A program made the translations under genes and the position numbers. This document shows positions 1 to 6,179 of a stretch of 8,884 nt of DNA, piece after piece. This DNA comes from Acidobacteriota bacterium (GTDB lineage: Bacteria > Acidobacteriota > Vicinamibacteria > Vicinamibacterales > JACQTH01): contig JACQTH010000414.1 in assembly GCA_016210935.1 (NCBI GenBank), forward strand, positions 1-8,884, written 5' to 3'. Each line of letters starts with the position of its first letter. Position 1 is the first letter of the stretch. The notes under the pieces are model-generated. The model searched no databases. It had not been told where the DNA came from and saw nothing but the letters and a program-made list of their open reading frames with translations.

Positions 1-59
1 CGAGCGCGCGGCTTGACGGGGTGCAGGGCGTAGCGCCCACGAAACAAGGAGGCGCATGA
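1..59 (+). CDS. Possible 3' end of an upstream gene (partial)
   Basis: The third plus-strand frame is open from the window edge and ends at a TGA at 57-59. That stop shares an ATGA with the ATG of the next gene at 56. The 18 visible residues, SARLDGVQGVAPTKQGGA, are too few to identify a family. The case for a real gene is the overlap, which is the same junction type used twice on the minus strand, and that the other two frames stop earlier (TGA at 14, TAG at 31). If real, it would be co-translated with the kinase-like gene. The frame could also be open by chance over this short GC-rich stretch. Confidence 0.4.
   Translation, partial: SARLDGVQGVAPTKQGGA
46..52 (+). promoter_or_regulatory. 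Shine-Dalgarno sequence of the kinase-like gene
   Basis: AAGGAGG lies 3 bases before the ATG at 56. The match to the anti-Shine-Dalgarno sequence is full but the spacing is shorter than the usual 5-9 bases. No other start codon lies in frame nearby, and the ATGA overlap with the preceding frame supports this start. A small hairpin, GGGCG-TAG-CGCCC at 26-38, lies just upstream. Confidence 0.6.
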
Positions 60-700
60 GGGCGGTCCCCGTCGCTCCTCGCGGCCGACTGATCGCCGTC
101 GAAGGCGCCGTCGGGCCGGATCTTGCCGTGGCGGCGAAACGCCTGGCGCGCGCGCAGCGCGACGCCGACAGCGGCGTCAGCGCGTGGGACGCGTCCGGAA
201 TTTTCACCGAGCTCGCTGCCACGGACCCGGAGATCCGCGCGCCCTGCGCGCGCACCCTTACGCTGCTCTACGCGGCTGATCTCGCCTTCCGGCTGCGGTG
301 GCAGATTCGGCCGGCCCTGGCAGGCGGTCACTCAGTAGTCGCTGCCCCGTATGTGGAGAGCGCGCTGGCGGTAGGTCTGGCAGCAGGCCTGCCGAAGCGA
401 TGGCTTGCCGACTTGTTTCGCTTCGCGCCCACGCCTCACATCTGCTATCACCTCCGCCACAGCGGAGGTCACGGCAGGGTCACAGCGGGCCGCGGGTATG
501 TGACGTTCGCCTGCACGGCCATTGCGGCGAACGGCGGGCCGATCAATCCCGCGCGGCTCCACAAGTTGACGACGGAACACCTCGCGCGGCTGGAACGGAT
601 CGGGCGCTGCCGGCGGCTGGCGCGCGCGGGGGCCGTTGCGCGCGCCCCCTCGTCGCCGTCAGGAGCGCGCACGCGCGCGCGCAGGCGGCGGCTTCGGTAA
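56..700 (+). CDS. Thymidylate-kinase-like protein with degenerate catalytic motifs
   Basis: This 214-residue protein follows the outline of a dTMP kinase (about 200-220 residues), which phosphorylates dTMP to dTDP. Residues 11-17 (RLIAVEG) match the first strand entering the P-loop. Residues 70-105 match the conserved middle: LLYAADLAFRLRWQIRPALAGG followed by VVAAPYVESALA, where true kinases read roughly LLFAADRA...IRPALARG and VVCDRYVDSSLA. The catalytic parts are missing: the P-loop GxxGxGK[ST] is replaced by EGAVGPDLAV (16-25) with no lysine, and the DRY motif reads APY (97-99). It is therefore probably not an active kinase. It could be a partner or regulatory subunit for a functional one, or a diverged orphan. 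The tail after about residue 185 is arginine-rich, low in complexity, and overlaps the convergent PLD gene by 42 bp. The fold assignment comes from motif resemblance only. Confidence 0.65.
   Translation: MRAVPVAPRGRLIAVEGAVGPDLAVAAKRLARAQRDADSGVSAWDASGIFTELAATDPEIRAPCARTLTLLYAADLAFRLRWQIRPALAGGHSVVAAPYVESALAVGLAAGLPKRWLADLFRFAPTPHICYHLRHSGGHGRVTAGRGYVTFACTAIAANGGPINPARLHKLTTEHLARLERIGRCRRLARAGAVARAPSSPSGARTRARRRRLR
619..646 (-). terminator. GC-rich hairpin just past the PLD gene stop (possible terminator)
   Basis: GGCGCGCGC (619-627) and GCGCGCGCC (638-646) form a perfect 9-bp stem with a 10-base loop. On the minus strand it begins 12 bases after the TGA of the PLD-family gene (659-661), where a terminator for that operon would be expected. 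No T-tract follows on that strand, so it is not a classical intrinsic terminator. It also lies within the coding sequence of the kinase-like gene and may only reflect Ala/Arg-rich GC codons. Confidence 0.3.
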
Positions 701-1552
701 GGCGGGCGCGATTCGACCGCCGGCAGACGGGGGCAGCGAAAGCCAGAAGTCGCGGAGCGCCCGCAGGCCTTGCGCATCGCGCACGACGACGGCCAGCTCA
801 CGCCGAAACTCGAGCGCCAGGGTCGCCAGCGAGATGCTGCCGATGACGGCCGTCGTATCGTCTACCATCAGCAGCTTGCCATGCGGAACGAGCGGGCCCA
901 GCATATCCGCGCCTCGCACCTCCACTGCCACGCCCTCGGCCGCCTTCGCTTTCAGCAGCGCGAGCATCGCTGAATCATTGAGCTTCGCATCGATGACGCG
1001 AATGCTGGCGCGGGCCTCCTGCAGCAGCGCCGCGAATCGGGCGCGCGCCTGCTCGGGTCCGACGATGAGCCGGTCGCCCGGCAGCTCCGGGAGCCTCGAA
1101 GGCGGCGTCGTCCAGTCGGCGGCGAACAGCCGCGTGAGGCCTGTGACGATCTCGCGTGACCTGGTAACCAGCAGGAAGTCGCACGTCGACTGGAAACACT
1201 TGCGCGTGAAGTTCAGCGACGCGACAACCGCGAGCCCGTCGTCGGCGATGATGTACTTCGCGTGATATTTGACGACGGGATCGGCGTAGCGCCGGACTTC
1301 GGCGCCTTTCTGGCGGAGGAATGCGTGGAGCCGCTTGAGATGTTTCTTCGACCCCTTCGCCCGTTGACTGAGCAGTACGCGCACCCGGACGCCTCGCTGG
1401 ACGGCCGCCGTCAACGCGTCGAGGATCCGGCGATCGGTGCACCGAAAGAGCGACAGCAGGAGCCGTTCGCGCGCCGACCCGATCGCGTCCAGAATGACGT
1501 CGCGCCGCTCGGCCGGGGCCAGGATCAGGCGTTCATCGGCGGCGCTGCTCAT
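659..1552 (-). CDS. Phospholipase D-family protein with two HKD motifs
   Basis: The 297-residue protein carries two complete HKD motifs with the family spacing HxK(x)4D(x)6[GA]Sx[NS]. The first is H97-K99-D104 followed by ASLN (111-114); the second is H224-K226-D231 followed by GSIS (238-241). Two motifs in one chain build one active site that works through a phospho-histidine intermediate, as in phospholipase D, cardiolipin synthase and PLD-type nucleases. No signal peptide or membrane segment is visible, so it probably acts in the cytoplasm or at the inner face of the membrane. The substrate cannot be told: lipid and nucleic acid are both possible. The ATG at 1552 overlaps the preceding gene's TGA as ATGA (1549-1552), and PLD homology starts shortly after it. 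The frame is open further upstream (to 1846), but that part is a shadow of the STAS-DUF4956 gene. No Shine-Dalgarno sequence is visible, suggesting translation coupled to that gene. The 3' end overlaps the convergent kinase-like gene. Confidence 0.88.
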   Translation of the reverse strand: MSSAADERLILAPAERRDVILDAIGSARERLLLSLFRCTDRRILDALTAAVQRGVRVRVLLSQRAKGSKKHLKRLHAFLRQKGAEVRRYADPVVKYHAKYIIADDGLAVVASLNFTRKCFQSTCDFLLVTRSREIVTGLTRLFAADWTTPPSRLPELPGDRLIVGPEQARARFAALLQEARASIRVIDAKLNDSAMLALLKAKAAEGVAVEVRGADMLGPLVPHGKLLMVDDTTAVIGSISLATLALEFRRELAVVVRDAQGLRALRDFWLSLPPSAGGRIAPALPKPPPARARARS

Positions 1553-2643
1553 TGGGCGATCTTTTTCGCCGGTTCCCACGCAACGGACTTGAGGCCGGAC
1601 GTTCCGCCGGCCATCAGATCGGCGCTCAAATCCTCCAACGAAATCTCGGCCGGCACGGTCGCGTGATACGTGACTTTGACTTTCTCGCCCTGCGACAGCT
1701 CGCGCGGCTCGAACACCACACCGTGTCTGGCAAACACGCTCTGGACATGCGCGAGCGGGAATTCGCGGGTGGTGGCCACCATGTCCACCGTCATCGGCCG
1801 CGCGGCCCGGTAGGGGAGGCGATCGAGCACGAGCAGGAAGAGGCACAGAAATGCCGCGCCGACGCCGGCGACGGCGAAGGCACCCAGACCGCTCGCCATG
1901 CCGAGCGCCATCAGGAGGAACAGAATCGTGACGTCTTTCGGGTCATCGACGGGCGTGCGGAAACGGATGATGCTGGCGGCGCCCGCGATGCCGAACGCGC
2001 GGGCGAGCGAGCCCTCGATGATGATCATCATCATCGCCCCCGACACGCACAGCAGGATCTGGGCCTGCTCCATCGACCGGCTGAACGGCTTGTCGGGCAC
2101 CGTGGGACGGTGCATGGCGGTCACCAGCACCCCGATGAGCGCGGCCACGACCAGCTTCAGCAGGCCGAGAAAGGGGTACGGAAGCTGGCTCGTGCCCGTT
2201 TCCTGCGCGGCAATGTTCTCGCTGCTCGCCGGCAAGGGGACCGGCCACGTCAGGCCACCCCATACGAGCGCGAGACAGAGCGCCGCGCCGCCGCCGATCA
2301 GGGCCAGCGTTCGCCACGGCCACGCTTGTGCTTCCGCGGCGTCGACCGACTCGTAGATGTTGAAGACCGTGTCGAGATGGGCCACGGTCAAGAGCGTCCG
2401 AATGTGCGGATTGGGTCCGACCAGCTTGAAGCTGCCTCCCTGCCGCTGCGCCGTGACGTAGCCGCGCACCAGCGCTCTGATCCCGGAGCTGTCGAGCTCC
2501 TCGACACCGCGGAGATCGGCCATGACGTGACGATATCCCTCCCGGAAAAGAGCCTGGACGCGCTGTTCGAACTCTTCCGCGGCTCCGCCCGCGACGAGCG
2601 GCTCCTGCGGCGACACGACGATGGGATGTCGGAGTCTCTTCAT
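1549..2643 (-). CDS. STAS domain fused to a DUF4956 membrane domain
   Basis: This 364-residue protein joins two domains. Residues 1 to about 105 form a STAS domain of the anti-sigma-factor-antagonist type, with VMADLRGVEELDSSGIRALV at 40-59. The DSSG at 51-54 matches the SpoIIAA site, where the second serine (here S53) is the one phosphorylated. Hydrophobic segments follow at about 112-132, 159-177, 193-210, 238-258 and 260-274. Between the third and fourth lies the DUF4956 signature (RAFGIAGAASIIRFRTPVDD, 215-234, then PKD). DUF4956 proteins are integral membrane proteins of unknown activity, often encoded near VTC-type polyphosphate polymerases. A soluble tail of about 90 residues (275-364) follows, probably cytoplasmic. 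The ATG at 2643 overlaps the receptor stop (ATGA, 2640-2643) and no Shine-Dalgarno sequence precedes it. A reasonable inference is that the STAS domain is a phospho- or protein-binding switch for the membrane domain. The domain calls are strong; the role is unknown. Confidence 0.88.
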   Translation of the reverse strand: MKRLRHPIVVSPQEPLVAGGAAEEFEQRVQALFREGYRHVMADLRGVEELDSSGIRALVRGYVTAQRQGGSFKLVGPNPHIRTLLTVAHLDTVFNIYESVDAAEAQAWPWRTLALIGGGAALCLALVWGGLTWPVPLPASSENIAAQETGTSQLPYPFLGLLKLVVAALIGVLVTAMHRPTVPDKPFSRSMEQAQILLCVSGAMMMIIIEGSLARAFGIAGAASIIRFRTPVDDPKDVTILFLLMALGMASGLGAFAVAGVGAAFLCLFLLVLDRLPYRAARPMTVDMVATTREFPLAHVQSVFARHGVVFEPRELSQGEKVKVTYHATVPAEISLEDLSADLMAGGTSGLKSVAWEPAKKIAQ

Positions 2644-4847
2644 GGAATCGCCAGCTGCACGCCCGTGCGGGCGGCGCGCGGAAGTCCGACCATTCGGGTG
2701 GGTGTGCGTGCGACATCGTAGTCGGTATCGAACAGGTTCTCGATCGCCCCAAACACGGTCACTCGCCGGGCAATCGTTCGGCCGCCGAACACGTCGGCGA
2801 CCGTAGCGCGTCTCAGCCGGAGAGTGTTCACATCATCTTCGAATTGACTCCCGGTCAGGCGAAGCTGGCCCGACAAGGTCCAACCCCGCTCGGCATAGCG
2901 CAGGTTGAGGCCGAGGGTGTAGGCGGGGATCTGGGGCACGCGGAAATCCCGCAGCCGCGTCCGGCCTTTGAATCGCGCGTCGATCACGGCGCTCGTCACG
3001 GCCAGCGTCACTGACGGCGCCATCCGCAAGTCACCTTCGAGCTCGAGACCAATGGAGCGCACCGTATCGGCGTTCTGCCGCTCGTGAAGGTTGATCGTTG
3101 GCGACGTCGAGATCGTGACGTTGGTGATCGTTTCGTCAAGCAGGTTCCAGAACCCCGTCGCCCGAACCGCGGCGCGCCCGCGGCTGAAGGCGAGCCCGAC
3201 TTCGCCGGCCGTCAGCCGTTCCGGCTCGAGGGCCTCGTTCGGGATGACGACGTTGTTACCCGCGCGGAATCCGCGATACAGCTCGTTCAGCGTCGGAGCC
3301 CGGAAGCTGCGATAGACCGAGCCACGCAGGGTGAGGCCTGTCTCGCCGAACCGGTACGCTACTGAGGCGCGCGGGTTGAACGCACCGAGCGTCTGCCCGA
3401 ACGACGTGCTCTGCGACGCCGAATGCCAGGCGTCGGCATGGGCCGCCGCCACTACCGTCACACGATCGCCGCCCACGAAGGCCGCCCGGGCGAACACCGA
3501 CCCGACTTGCTGGCGGCCACCCTCGTCCGTTGTTGCGACCGGGAGGCCGCCGCTGAACCGCGTCTCCACGGTGTGGCCTGAAATGAAACGGGCGTCGCCG
3601 CCGACGAGCAGACTGTGACGCCCCCAGGGCCGCTCCCACTGTATCGTCGCACCCGCAACCGTGGTTGGCACCCGTTGCATTCGATCGAGGGTTTCGCTTT
3701 CGCGAGCCGGCTCCGTCGAGAGGATCGAGAACGCCTGGTCGAATCCCTGCGTCTCGCCGAACGCTCGCGCCAGGAGCAGCCCCCTGCCCGCGGCGCCCGA
3801 CACTTCCACGGATCCCTGGCGTGCGTCGGTGTCGTTGACCTGGAGGGGCGTACCGTTCGTTCGATCCTCGGAGAACAGGCCGCCGCGGGCCTCGAACTTC
3901 CAGCCGTTGCCGGCCTGATAGCTCACCGCTGCGATCGCCGACTGGTGATCCGATCCTGCGCGTGTGTCCACAACCCCGCGTTGGTCTTCCGCGGCCGGAA
4001 TGTAGCCGCGGGTCCTGAACCACTCGCCCGCGCCGGACACGAACCAGCCTCGAGTCCGGCCGCCCCCGAAGACAGAGACACGGCCGGTGTGAAGATTCCC
4101 GCCCTCGACGAGCGCTCGCGCGGACACCCGGCCGGGCCGAAACGTCACGATCTGCACGACGCCGCTGGCCGCGTCGGCGCCGTACAGATCGCTCCCGCCG
4201 CCGCGAAGCACCTCGACACGGTCGATCGCGATGTGCGGGACCTTGTTCCAGTAGATCCATCCGCCGAACGCGTCGTTGAGCGGCACGCCGTCAACGAGCA
4301 CCAGCGATCGGCTCGCAGCCGTTCCGCCCAGGCCGCGAAGGGAGATGCCCTGCGTGGTGGGGTGCGATACGCGCGACGAGGTGCGGTGGAGCAGCGTGAA
4401 TCCGGGCACGATCTTCAGGGCATCATCGACCGCAAGGGGCGCGTTGGTGAGAAGATCCGGCGACGAAAACACCGTCATCGTGACCAGGGCGCCCAGGTCG
4501 ATCACGTGGCTGCGGGATGACGTGATGTTCAGCGTTTCGAAAAAGGGAGCCGGCTGCAGCTCGATCCTGACGGGGCTGGCGAGGTCGGCCGGCAGCGTCA
4601 CGGTGGCGTCCGCGAAACCCGGCGCCGAGACAACGAGACGAATGGCCTCTGCCGCCGTCAGCCTGAACGCGAACCCGCCGTCCGTCGTCGTGCGGATCTC
4701 GTCGAGGCGCACGCCATTGAGCTCGAGGCGGACGTTCGCGTTGGCCACCGCCGCGCCCTGAGAATCGACGACCGTGCCCGTAATCTGGGCGGCCGGCTGG
4801 CCCAGGAGCGCCACGTTGAGCAGCAGGGCGAGTGTCGACAGATCCAT
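2640..4847 (-). CDS. TonB-dependent outer-membrane receptor with N-terminal CarboxypepD_reg-like domain
   Basis: The 735-residue protein has the order of a TonB-dependent transporter, which imports a ligand across the outer membrane using TonB energy. Residues 1-20 form a short hydrophobic signal peptide that lacks the usual positive residues (MDLSTLALLL). Residues 21-98 form a carboxypeptidase-regulatory-like beta-sandwich (ITGTVVDSQGAAVANANV, then TTTDGGFAF). FETLNITSSR (103-112) resembles a TonB box. The plug spans about 120-240, with GISLRGLGG (167-175), LVLVDGVPLNDAFGGW (182-197) and RVEVLRGGGSDLYGADAASG (210-229). The rest is a beta-barrel ending with ENLFDTDYDV...GLPR and a last strand finishing LAIP rather than an aromatic residue. 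The ligand cannot be told from sequence. The ATG at 4847 is the only start in frame before an upstream stop near 4962; no Shine-Dalgarno sequence is visible. Its stop overlaps the STAS-DUF4956 start, so this is the first gene of a three-gene coupled set. Confidence 0.93.
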   Translation of the reverse strand: MDLSTLALLLNVALLGQPAAQITGTVVDSQGAAVANANVRLELNGVRLDEIRTTTDGGFAFRLTAAEAIRLVVSAPGFADATVTLPADLASPVRIELQPAPFFETLNITSSRSHVIDLGALVTMTVFSSPDLLTNAPLAVDDALKIVPGFTLLHRTSSRVSHPTTQGISLRGLGGTAASRSLVLVDGVPLNDAFGGWIYWNKVPHIAIDRVEVLRGGGSDLYGADAASGVVQIVTFRPGRVSARALVEGGNLHTGRVSVFGGGRTRGWFVSGAGEWFRTRGYIPAAEDQRGVVDTRAGSDHQSAIAAVSYQAGNGWKFEARGGLFSEDRTNGTPLQVNDTDARQGSVEVSGAAGRGLLLARAFGETQGFDQAFSILSTEPARESETLDRMQRVPTTVAGATIQWERPWGRHSLLVGGDARFISGHTVETRFSGGLPVATTDEGGRQQVGSVFARAAFVGGDRVTVVAAAHADAWHSASQSTSFGQTLGAFNPRASVAYRFGETGLTLRGSVYRSFRAPTLNELYRGFRAGNNVVIPNEALEPERLTAGEVGLAFSRGRAAVRATGFWNLLDETITNVTISTSPTINLHERQNADTVRSIGLELEGDLRMAPSVTLAVTSAVIDARFKGRTRLRDFRVPQIPAYTLGLNLRYAERGWTLSGQLRLTGSQFEDDVNTLRLRRATVADVFGGRTIARRVTVFGAIENLFDTDYDVARTPTRMVGLPRAARTGVQLAIP

Positions 4848-4868
4848 GGTGAGCGGTGGCGGGACGGC

Positions 4869-4877
4869 AGTGTAGCA
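4869..4877 (-). promoter_or_regulatory. Possible extended -10 promoter element for the receptor operon
   Basis: On the minus strand this reads TGC-TACACT, an extended -10 (TGn) followed by a hexamer matching TATAAT at 4 of 6 positions. It ends 21 bases before the receptor ATG, which would give a short leader with no Shine-Dalgarno sequence. No -35 hexamer is visible at 16-18 bases. The site is a guess based on position and partial match. Confidence 0.25.
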
Positions 4878-4919
4878 CGCACCCCGGTCTAACGCGCGTG
4901 GAGCGCAGGAGGTCGCGGC

Positions 4920-4932
4920 GTACTTTTCGTAC
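4920..4932. repeat. Short inverted repeat in the receptor/hydrolase spacer
   Basis: GTAC-TTTTC-GTAC is a 4-bp stem with a 5-base loop, 5 bases from the large palindrome at 4938-4965. It is small enough to be chance, but it adds to the symmetry in this 114-bp spacer (4848-4961), which holds no gene. Confidence 0.25.
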
Positions 4933-4937
4933 AGACC

Positions 4938-4965
4938 GTAGGGGCGGTGCGCGCACCGCCCCTAC
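4938..4965. repeat. 28-bp perfect palindrome overlapping the hydrolase stop codon
   Basis: The 28 bases are identical to their own reverse complement. Each 13-base arm (GTAGGGGCGGTGC / GCACCGCCCCTAC) flanks a central GC. The TAG stop of the hydrolase gene (4962-4964) lies inside the right arm. A transcript in either direction would fold into a very stable hairpin. No T-tract follows on the minus strand, so it is not a canonical intrinsic terminator, although it could still slow or end transcription or protect the mRNA 3' end. The form, a long GC-rich palindrome at a gene end, resembles REP-like or small non-autonomous dispersed elements. Copy number cannot be seen here. Confidence 0.75.
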
Positions 4966-6035
4966 TTGACCTTCCCGTCCAGCAGTTCGTAGATACGCCA
5001 CACGCCGTGCGGCGGCGTCAGGCCCACCGTACGGATCGACGGGTAGTTCGTGGCCTGTGATCGCAGGTCGATCTGTTTGGCGGCGTCCTCCATCGGCACA
5101 CCCGCGTCGTGGAGCTTCTTGCCTTCCGTCCAGAGCGTCCGCAGGTACGCCTGGAAGTGATCGACCTTCGCTTTGCCCTTGAACGCGTTCCCGTGGCCGG
5201 GCAACACCGTCTCGAAGTCGAGCGCCTTCAGTCGCTCCAACGTGTCGATCCACTCCGGCACATAGGCCTCGCCGGAGTAGGAGATGTTCTCGACCAGCAG
5301 GTCTCCGGTGGCGACGATGCGTTCCTTCGGCAGGTAGACGATGACGTCGCCGCCGGTGTGGCCGCGTCCGAGGAACAGAATCCGAATCTCGCGTCCGCCG
5401 TGATGGAGCGTGAGGCGGTTGCCGAGCGTCACGGTCGGCGGCGTGGGTTTCACCGCCTTCGTGCCTTCGAGGTGATTGCGCTGCACCGCGAGCTGATTCT
5501 GCAAGCGGTCGCGTTCCGCGGGATCGGTCGCCTCCGCCACGCGCTTCTCGAGTTGCGCGATCTGACCTGGCACCCCCCCGACGAACCATTCGTACGGACG
5601 CGCGTCGACGGACTTTCCCGCCACGATCATCTCGCGCGCGAACTCGCTGCCGATGATCTCGACGTCGGGTCCGTAGATCTGATTGCCGTGTGAGTGATCG
5701 AAGTGATGATGCGAGTTGACGACGTAGCGAAGGGGCCTCGGCGTCACGGCTTTCAGCTCTTCGCGCAGCGCCCAGGCCCCACCGGGCGTGACGTGTGAAT
5801 CGACGACCAGCACGCCGCGATCGGTCTCGATGACCGCTGCATTCGACATCACGACGAGACTGCCCGTCCCGACCGCGTGATAGATGCCGTCCTGAATCTT
5901 GTTGAACGTGAACGCCGGGCTCTTGTACGTCGTCCCGGGCGGACGTCCGGCGGGTGCCTGCCGGGTGCCCGCGATCAGGGAACCGAATGTTGCGGCGAGG
6001 AAGATGCCGAAAAGGGCCCAGCGCGCGCGAGTCAT
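4962..6035 (-). CDS. Exported metallo-beta-lactamase-fold hydrolase
   Basis: The 357-residue protein starts with a signal peptide: a basic start (MTRAR), a hydrophobic core to about residue 21, then a polar Ala/Gly/Pro-rich stretch. This places it in the periplasm or anchored in the membrane. The zinc-binding set of the MBL fold is complete: HHHFDH at 109-114 (H109, H111, D113, H114), H226 in GRGHTGGD, D245 in VATGDLL and H281 in LPGHG. The family hydrolyses esters, thioesters, lactams or phosphoesters through one or two zinc ions; the layout is like the class B3-type and quinoprotein-relay-associated hydrolases, but the substrate is not evident. A charged, probably helical insert at about 157-192 (QIAQLEKRVAEA...) sits between the first zinc motif and H226 and may shape the active site or a dimer contact. 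The ATG at 6035 is preferred over a TTG at 6041 because of the Shine-Dalgarno spacing. Calling it a beta-lactamase is not justified. Confidence 0.9.
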   Translation of the reverse strand: MTRARWALFGIFLAATFGSLIAGTRQAPAGRPPGTTYKSPAFTFNKIQDGIYHAVGTGSLVVMSNAAVIETDRGVLVVDSHVTPGGAWALREELKAVTPRPLRYVVNSHHHFDHSHGNQIYGPDVEIIGSEFAREMIVAGKSVDARPYEWFVGGVPGQIAQLEKRVAEATDPAERDRLQNQLAVQRNHLEGTKAVKPTPPTVTLGNRLTLHHGGREIRILFLGRGHTGGDVIVYLPKERIVATGDLLVENISYSGEAYVPEWIDTLERLKALDFETVLPGHGNAFKGKAKVDHFQAYLRTLWTEGKKLHDAGVPMEDAAKQIDLRSQATNYPSIRTVGLTPPHGVWRIYELLDGKVK

Positions 6036-6042
6036 CGTCAAG

Positions 6043-6047
6043 CCTCC
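6043..6047 (-). promoter_or_regulatory. Shine-Dalgarno sequence that decides the hydrolase start
   Basis: The minus strand reads GGAGG here. It is 7 bases from the ATG at 6035 and only 1 base from the in-frame TTG at 6041. The spacing therefore supports ATG 6035 and makes the two-residue-longer TTG form unlikely. Confidence 0.7.
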
Positions 6048-6061
6048 GGGTATGTCGCGAG

Positions 6062-6067
6062 ATTGTA
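6062..6067 (-). promoter_or_regulatory. Possible -10 element for the hydrolase gene
   Basis: The minus strand reads TACAAT, 5 of 6 to TATAAT, 26 bases before the ATG at 6035 and upstream of the Shine-Dalgarno sequence. No good -35 lies at 16-18 bases. A second AT-rich hexamer, TATAAC, lies further upstream within the repeat cluster. Weak evidence. Confidence 0.3.
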
Positions 6068-6084
6068 CGGCAGTCAGGAGTCGA

Positions 6085-6143
6085 AAGTCTGAAGTTATAA
6101 GCCCAGTCTGCCGACCGGACTTCAGGCCTGCGACTTCAGACTT
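6085..6143. repeat. Inverted and direct repeat cluster in the hydrolase/permease spacer
   Basis: The spacer (6036-6179) holds no gene. It contains an 11-bp perfect inverted repeat, AAGTCTGAAGT (6085-6095) and ACTTCAGACTT (6133-6143), separated by 37 bases. The octamer GACTTCAG is repeated directly at 6118-6125 and 6132-6139, with the palindrome CAGGCCTG at 6123-6130. The base composition is less GC-rich than the flanking genes. It may act as a terminator-like fold after the permease, as an operator region for the hydrolase, or be a remnant of a dispersed intergenic repeat. Confidence 0.55.
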
Positions 6144-6179
6144 CTGGCTACCGTTGTGAAACCGGTTCCAGGCTACCGC

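Noticed and set aside
1553..1846. Upstream extension of the PLD-family frame by 98 codons
   Set aside because: The extension lies inside the STAS-DUF4956 gene in another frame, is Arg-rich and unlike PLD proteins, while the ATG at 1552 sits in an ATGA overlap right before the homologous region.
2017..2032. A 16-bp perfect palindrome made of GAT/ATC repeats
   Set aside because: It encodes the Met-Met-Met-Ile-Ile-Ile stretch of a membrane helix in the STAS-DUF4956 protein, so coding explains it.
1552..2721. A 389-codon open frame on the plus strand opposite the STAS-DUF4956 gene
   Set aside because: Low-complexity His/Arg/Glu-rich translation antisense to a well-supported gene; no start signal or motif.
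3615..4520. A 301-codon open frame on the plus strand opposite the receptor gene
   Set aside because: Antisense shadow of the receptor's coding sequence, with no recognisable domain.
4962..6035. Antibiotic-resistance beta-lactamase
   Set aside because: The zinc motifs are those of the whole MBL superfamily and nothing visible points to beta-lactam specificity.
6036..6041. TTG at 6041 as the hydrolase start
   Set aside because: It would be only 1 base from the GGAGG; the ATG at 6035 has 7-base spacing.
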